Of a stretch of 15,646 nt of DNA, positions 13,283-15,646 are shown one piece after another. Location of the stretch: the NCBI GenBank assembly GCA_035935115.1, contig DASYXK010000011.1, positions 1-15,646 on the forward strand, given 5' to 3'. Both the position numbers and the translations under genes were made by a program. Origin of the DNA: TA-20 sp035935115. Its GTDB lineage: Archaea > Thermoproteota > Nitrososphaeria > Nitrososphaerales > Nitrosopumilaceae. Position 1 is the stretch's first letter. Every line of letters starts with the position of its first letter. Below the pieces are notes generated by a model. The model had not been told where the DNA came from and did no database searches. It saw nothing but the letters and a program-made list of their open reading frames with translations.

Positions 13283-13433
13283 ATGAATCAAAGCATGGCA
13301 TGTAATGTTTTGTTACATACAATTTAACTTAAATAAATTATTCTGATTTTTACAAAATAATTTTTTGTTACGATAATTAATTTTATTTAAAATTAAAAAT
13401 GAAGTTTGCATACATATTTTTCCTACCGCTGTC

Positions 13434-13443
13434 TTTTATATTA
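13434..13443 (+). promoter_or_regulatory. TATA box of the large spherulin/FN3 gene
   Basis: TTTTATATTA is centred 27 bases before TTG 13466, again fitting a leaderless transcript and supporting TTG as start rather than an internal ATG. Confidence 0.55.
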
Positions 13444-13465
13444 CAGAAGATTGTTCTAGATTGAT

Positions 13466-15646
13466 TTGAAAGTAAAGTCATCTATAACATTTGTCGGGAT
13501 TTTTGCAATCCTACTTCTGGTTACTATGTCGTCTGTTCTATCACATCAAGCTCATGCCGCATCGTCTACTGGAGTTATGATTGCACTTTACACTTATCCA
13601 GGAAGTACATGGGACGCTATTGCACAAGCAAAGAGTGCACATCCTTCAGTACCTATAGTGGCTATAATTAATTGTTGCAATGGACCTGGCACTTCTCAGG
13701 ATTCAAATTATGTGACAGGAATACAAAAACTTCATTCTGCTGGCGTAATAGTGATAGGATATGTAGACACGTTATATGGTGCTAGGAATACAAGTATAGT
13801 TAAATCTGAAATCAATGCTTGGAAGAGCTTTTACAACATAGATGGAATATTTTTCGATGAGATGGCAAATACATCAGGTTTGGAAACTTATTATTCCAAT
13901 CTAAGTCAATACGCAAAATCACTTGGATATACAATGACTGTTGGCAACCCAGGAACAGACACTCTACCAAGCTATATTGGAACAGTAGATGACATGATGA
14001 TCTACGAAAGTCCAGGCTTGCCAGCTTGGTCTACACTTCAGGGATGGCATACAAGCTATAATAAAAGCAATTTCTCAATGATAGCATTTGGTATTAGTTC
14101 TCTAAACCAATCCTTCATCACTAGTGCCTCAAACTATGTAGGATACATATACATTACAGATAACAATTTGCCGAATCCATACAATACAGTTCCTTCATAC
14201 TTTGGCAATGAAGTTGCAATGCTTGACATTAGCTCACCGTTGCCTTCACCTACAACGCCTTCACCTACAACGCCTTCACCTACAACGCCTCCGCCTACAA
14301 CACTTCCGGATTTCTCCTTGTTAGCATCTCCAAGCTCTGCATCAATACAACAGGGAGGCAATAGCAGCTCTACAATAACTGTGAGATCCTTGAACGGATT
14401 TAGTTCTGCAGTAGGTTTGACAGTTTTAGCTCCAACAGGTATGACAGTTTCTGTCTTGCCCACCTCAGTTACTCCAGCAACTGGAGGATCTGCCACATCA
14501 ATGCTGTCCATAAGTGTACCTTCGAGTACACCAATAGCGACATATACCATAACTGTAACTGGAGTTAGCGGTTCGCTGACTCGTACGGTTATCATACCTC
14601 TTACAGTTTCTGCACCACCTCCACCCACACCGCCTTCAATTCAGAGTTCCATATCTGTAAATTCCGTTGACCTATCAGGAAAGCCGATAATTGGTATGTG
14701 GACTACAATTCAATCTGGCTCAACTGTATTAACAGTTGGTTACACGCCATTGACTTACACAGTCACAGCTGGCAGCCAATACACTGTGACCGTTGCAAAC
14801 TATCAGACTACTGTATTTAACCACTGGAATGACGGAAGTACAAATAGCTCAAAGACAATCATACCAACACAGAGTACAACTTTAACTGCGTACTATTCTA
14901 CTGGCCCTACGGTTCCACAGTCATCAACTGGTCTTACTGCAACAGCTCTATCATCATCACAGATCAACCTCTCTTGGACTGCACCTGCAAACAACGGAGG
15001 ATCTGCAATCACTGGATACAAGATTGAGAGATCAACTAATGCTGGTTCCACATGGTCCACTATAACAAACACTACTGCCACTGCAATAACATATTCTGAT
15101 ACCGGACTTGTTGCCAGCACTGCATATTCATACAGAGTATCAGCAATAAATTCAGTTGGTACTAGTTCTCCATCTAATACTGCATCTGCAACAACGCAAT
15201 CTACCACAGCACCACAACCACCAACTGGTCTTACTGCAACAGCTGTATCATCATCACAGATCAATCTTTCTTGGACTGCACCTACAAACAACGGAGGATC
15301 TGCCATAACAGGATACAAGATAGAAAGATCAACTGATGCTGGCACTATATGGTCCACTATAGCAAACACTACTACCACTGCAATAACATATTCCAATACA
15401 GGACTTGCTCACAGTATCACTTACACATACAAAGTATCTGCAATAAATTCAGTAGGTACAGGTTCTCCATCAAATACTGCATCTGCAACCACTTTCAATA
15501 TTGTACCACAACCACCAACAGGTCTTACTGCAACAGCTCTATCATCATCACAGATTGACCTTTCATGGACTGTACCTGCAAACAACGGCGGCTCTGCCAT
15601 AACAGGATACAAGATTGAGAGGTCTACTGATGCTGGTTCCACATGG
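13466..15646 (+). CDS. Secreted spherulin-4/GH135-like protein with FN3 repeats, 5' part (runs off the window end and resumes at base 1 if circular)
   Basis: A long open frame starts at TTG 13466 (MKVKSSITF), about 27 bases after a TATA box. An export signal ends near AHA/AS (about residue 32). Residues ~36-250 match the spherulin-4 family (CAZy GH135, the Sph3 type), whose characterised fungal members cleave galactosaminogalactan. The acidic motif IDGIFFDE and a later MIYES hold the Asp-Glu pair and distal Glu expected for catalysis. Then follow a PT-rich linker made of 15-base repeats, an Ig-like domain (DFSLLASPSS onward), a domain with the motif FNHWNDGS, and FN3 domains starting near 14920, 15213 and 15506. 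The frame is still open at the window end and is in phase with 1-654, giving 897 residues in total. Probable role: extracellular polysaccharide hydrolase or surface protein. The family call is firm; the substrate is unknown. Confidence 0.85.
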   Translation, partial: MKVKSSITFVGIFAILLLVTMSSVLSHQAHAASSTGVMIALYTYPGSTWDAIAQAKSAHPSVPIVAIINCCNGPGTSQDSNYVTGIQKLHSAGVIVIGYVDTLYGARNTSIVKSEINAWKSFYNIDGIFFDEMANTSGLETYYSNLSQYAKSLGYTMTVGNPGTDTLPSYIGTVDDMMIYESPGLPAWSTLQGWHTSYNKSNFSMIAFGISSLNQSFITSASNYVGYIYITDNNLPNPYNTVPSYFGNEVAMLDISSPLPSPTTPSPTTPSPTTPPPTTLPDFSLLASPSSASIQQGGNSSSTITVRSLNGFSSAVGLTVLAPTGMTVSVLPTSVTPATGGSATSMLSISVPSSTPIATYTITVTGVSGSLTRTVIIPLTVSAPPPPTPPSIQSSISVNSVDLSGKPIIGMWTTIQSGSTVLTVGYTPLTYTVTAGSQYTVTVANYQTTVFNHWNDGSTNSSKTIIPTQSTTLTAYYSTGPTVPQSSTGLTATALSSSQINLSWTAPANNGGSAITGYKIERSTNAGSTWSTITNTTATAITYSDTGLVASTAYSYRVSAINSVGTSSPSNTASATTQSTTAPQPPTGLTATAVSSSQINLSWTAPTNNGGSAITGYKIERSTDAGTIWSTIANTTTTAITYSNTGLAHSITYTYKVSAINSVGTGSPSNTASATTFNIVPQPPTGLTATALSSSQIDLSWTVPANNGGSAITGYKIERSTDAGSTW
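14243..14302 (+). repeat. 15-bp tandem repeat encoding a PSPTT linker
   Basis: Three exact copies of CCTTCACCTACAACG are followed by one degenerate copy. They encode a proline/threonine-rich linker (PSPTT units) between the spherulin-4 domain and the Ig-like domain. The repeat number could vary by slippage without breaking the frame, since each unit is five codons. Linkers of this kind are often O-glycosylated. Confidence 0.85.
14920..15505 (+). repeat. Tandem FN3-domain repeats (two units, third continues in the terminal repeat)
   Basis: Near-identical units of roughly 290 bases begin near 14920 (STGLTATALSSSQINLSW) and 15213 (PQPPTGLTATAVSSSQ), with a third at 15506. All share the core NNGGSAITGYKIERST and the closing INSVGT.SPSNTAS. 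High nucleotide identity between units suggests recent duplication, and this is why the assembly junction inside the third unit needs caution. Confidence 0.85.
15506..15646. repeat. Right copy of the 141-bp terminal direct repeat
   Basis: This copy is identical to bases 1-141. It encodes the first 47 residues of the third FN3 domain. Joining at this overlap keeps the reading frame open through to the stop at 652-654. Confidence 0.95.

Larger units (their letters stand above)
12278..13310 (+). repeat. Segmental duplication, interrupted copy
   Basis: Counterpart of 9666-10240. Order: MEDS 3' fragment, diverged spacer, 460-bp HNH insertion, shared promoter region, winged-helix gene. Identity is patchy: almost perfect at the MEDS tail, moderate across the winged-helix gene, high again over its 3' end. 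Confidence 0.85.

Noticed and set aside
13399..13464. Short frame MKFAYIFFLPLSF... of 21 residues before the spherulin/FN3 gene
   Set aside because: It spans the TATA box and would end just before TTG 13466; too short, and inconsistent with a leaderless start there.
14134..15642. Several long minus-strand frames with V/A/D-rich repeated sequence
   Set aside because: They are mirror frames of the FN3-repeat gene; their repetition follows the plus-strand domain repeats, and the plus frame has clear homology.
1..15646. CRISPR array, rRNA, full tRNA, integrase, replication initiator or partition gene
   Set aside because: I looked for each across both strands and found no supporting repeats or motifs. 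Absence of a replication gene weakens the plasmid reading but does not exclude it.

Overview
The window looks like DNA from an ammonia-oxidising-type archaeon (Nitrososphaeria/Thaumarchaeota). It is AT-rich and has archaeal TATA boxes about 25 bases upstream of start codons, which suggests largely leaderless transcripts. It also carries several protein types I associate with this group: HTH_45-type winged-helix proteins of about 90-100 residues, a secreted protein ending in an IPSW-type tail, a ConA-like secreted protein, spherulin-4-like secreted proteins with FN3 repeats, and small PepSY-like and roadblock-like proteins.

The first 141 bases (1-141) are identical to the last 141 (15506-15646), and the overlap joins one long reading frame in phase. 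The sequence is therefore either a 15,505-bp circle or an assembly loop closed through an FN3 repeat. I see no replication, partition or conjugation gene, so a chromosomal region looped by the assembler is at least as likely as a plasmid. Read as a circle, one gene runs 13466-15505 then 1-654 and encodes an 897-residue secreted protein: spherulin-4/GH135-like domain, PT-rich linker, Ig-like domain, repeat domain, three FN3 domains and a Cys-rich C-terminal domain.

Layout: 1-654, 3' end of the spherulin/FN3 gene; 655-1095, structured non-coding DNA; 1096-2413, a tiny zinc-finger gene overlapping a secreted-protein gene; 2477-4666, small genes (two PepSY-like, one roadblock-like, one small basic protein, one winged-helix gene whose start is broken or unusual); 4841-5656, a short spherulin-4 paralogue; 5748-9038 (minus strand), a compact gas-vesicle operon in the order gvpA, zinc-ribbon protein, gvpA-like, gvpK fused to a gvpA-like domain, gvpF/L, gvpG, soluble histidine kinase; 9251-9796, a divergent MEDS-domain sensor; 9943-10215, a winged-helix regulator; 10382-10753, a cupin; 11243-12289, a secreted ConA-like protein; 12278-13282, a second, rearranged copy of the MEDS-tail plus winged-helix block, interrupted by a 460-bp insertion carrying an HNH-like gene and flanked by a 9-bp direct repeat; 13466 onward, the large spherulin/FN3 gene.

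The genes suggest a surface and buoyancy module. The gas-vesicle genes would build a protein-shelled gas compartment, and the co-transcribed kinase and neighbouring MEDS and winged-helix proteins are candidates for controlling it. The secreted proteins would act on, or form part of, extracellular polysaccharide or the cell surface. The points most worth checking are the GvpK-GvpA fusion, the zinc-ribbon gene inside the gvp operon, the HNH insertion with its apparent target duplication, and the nature of the circle.
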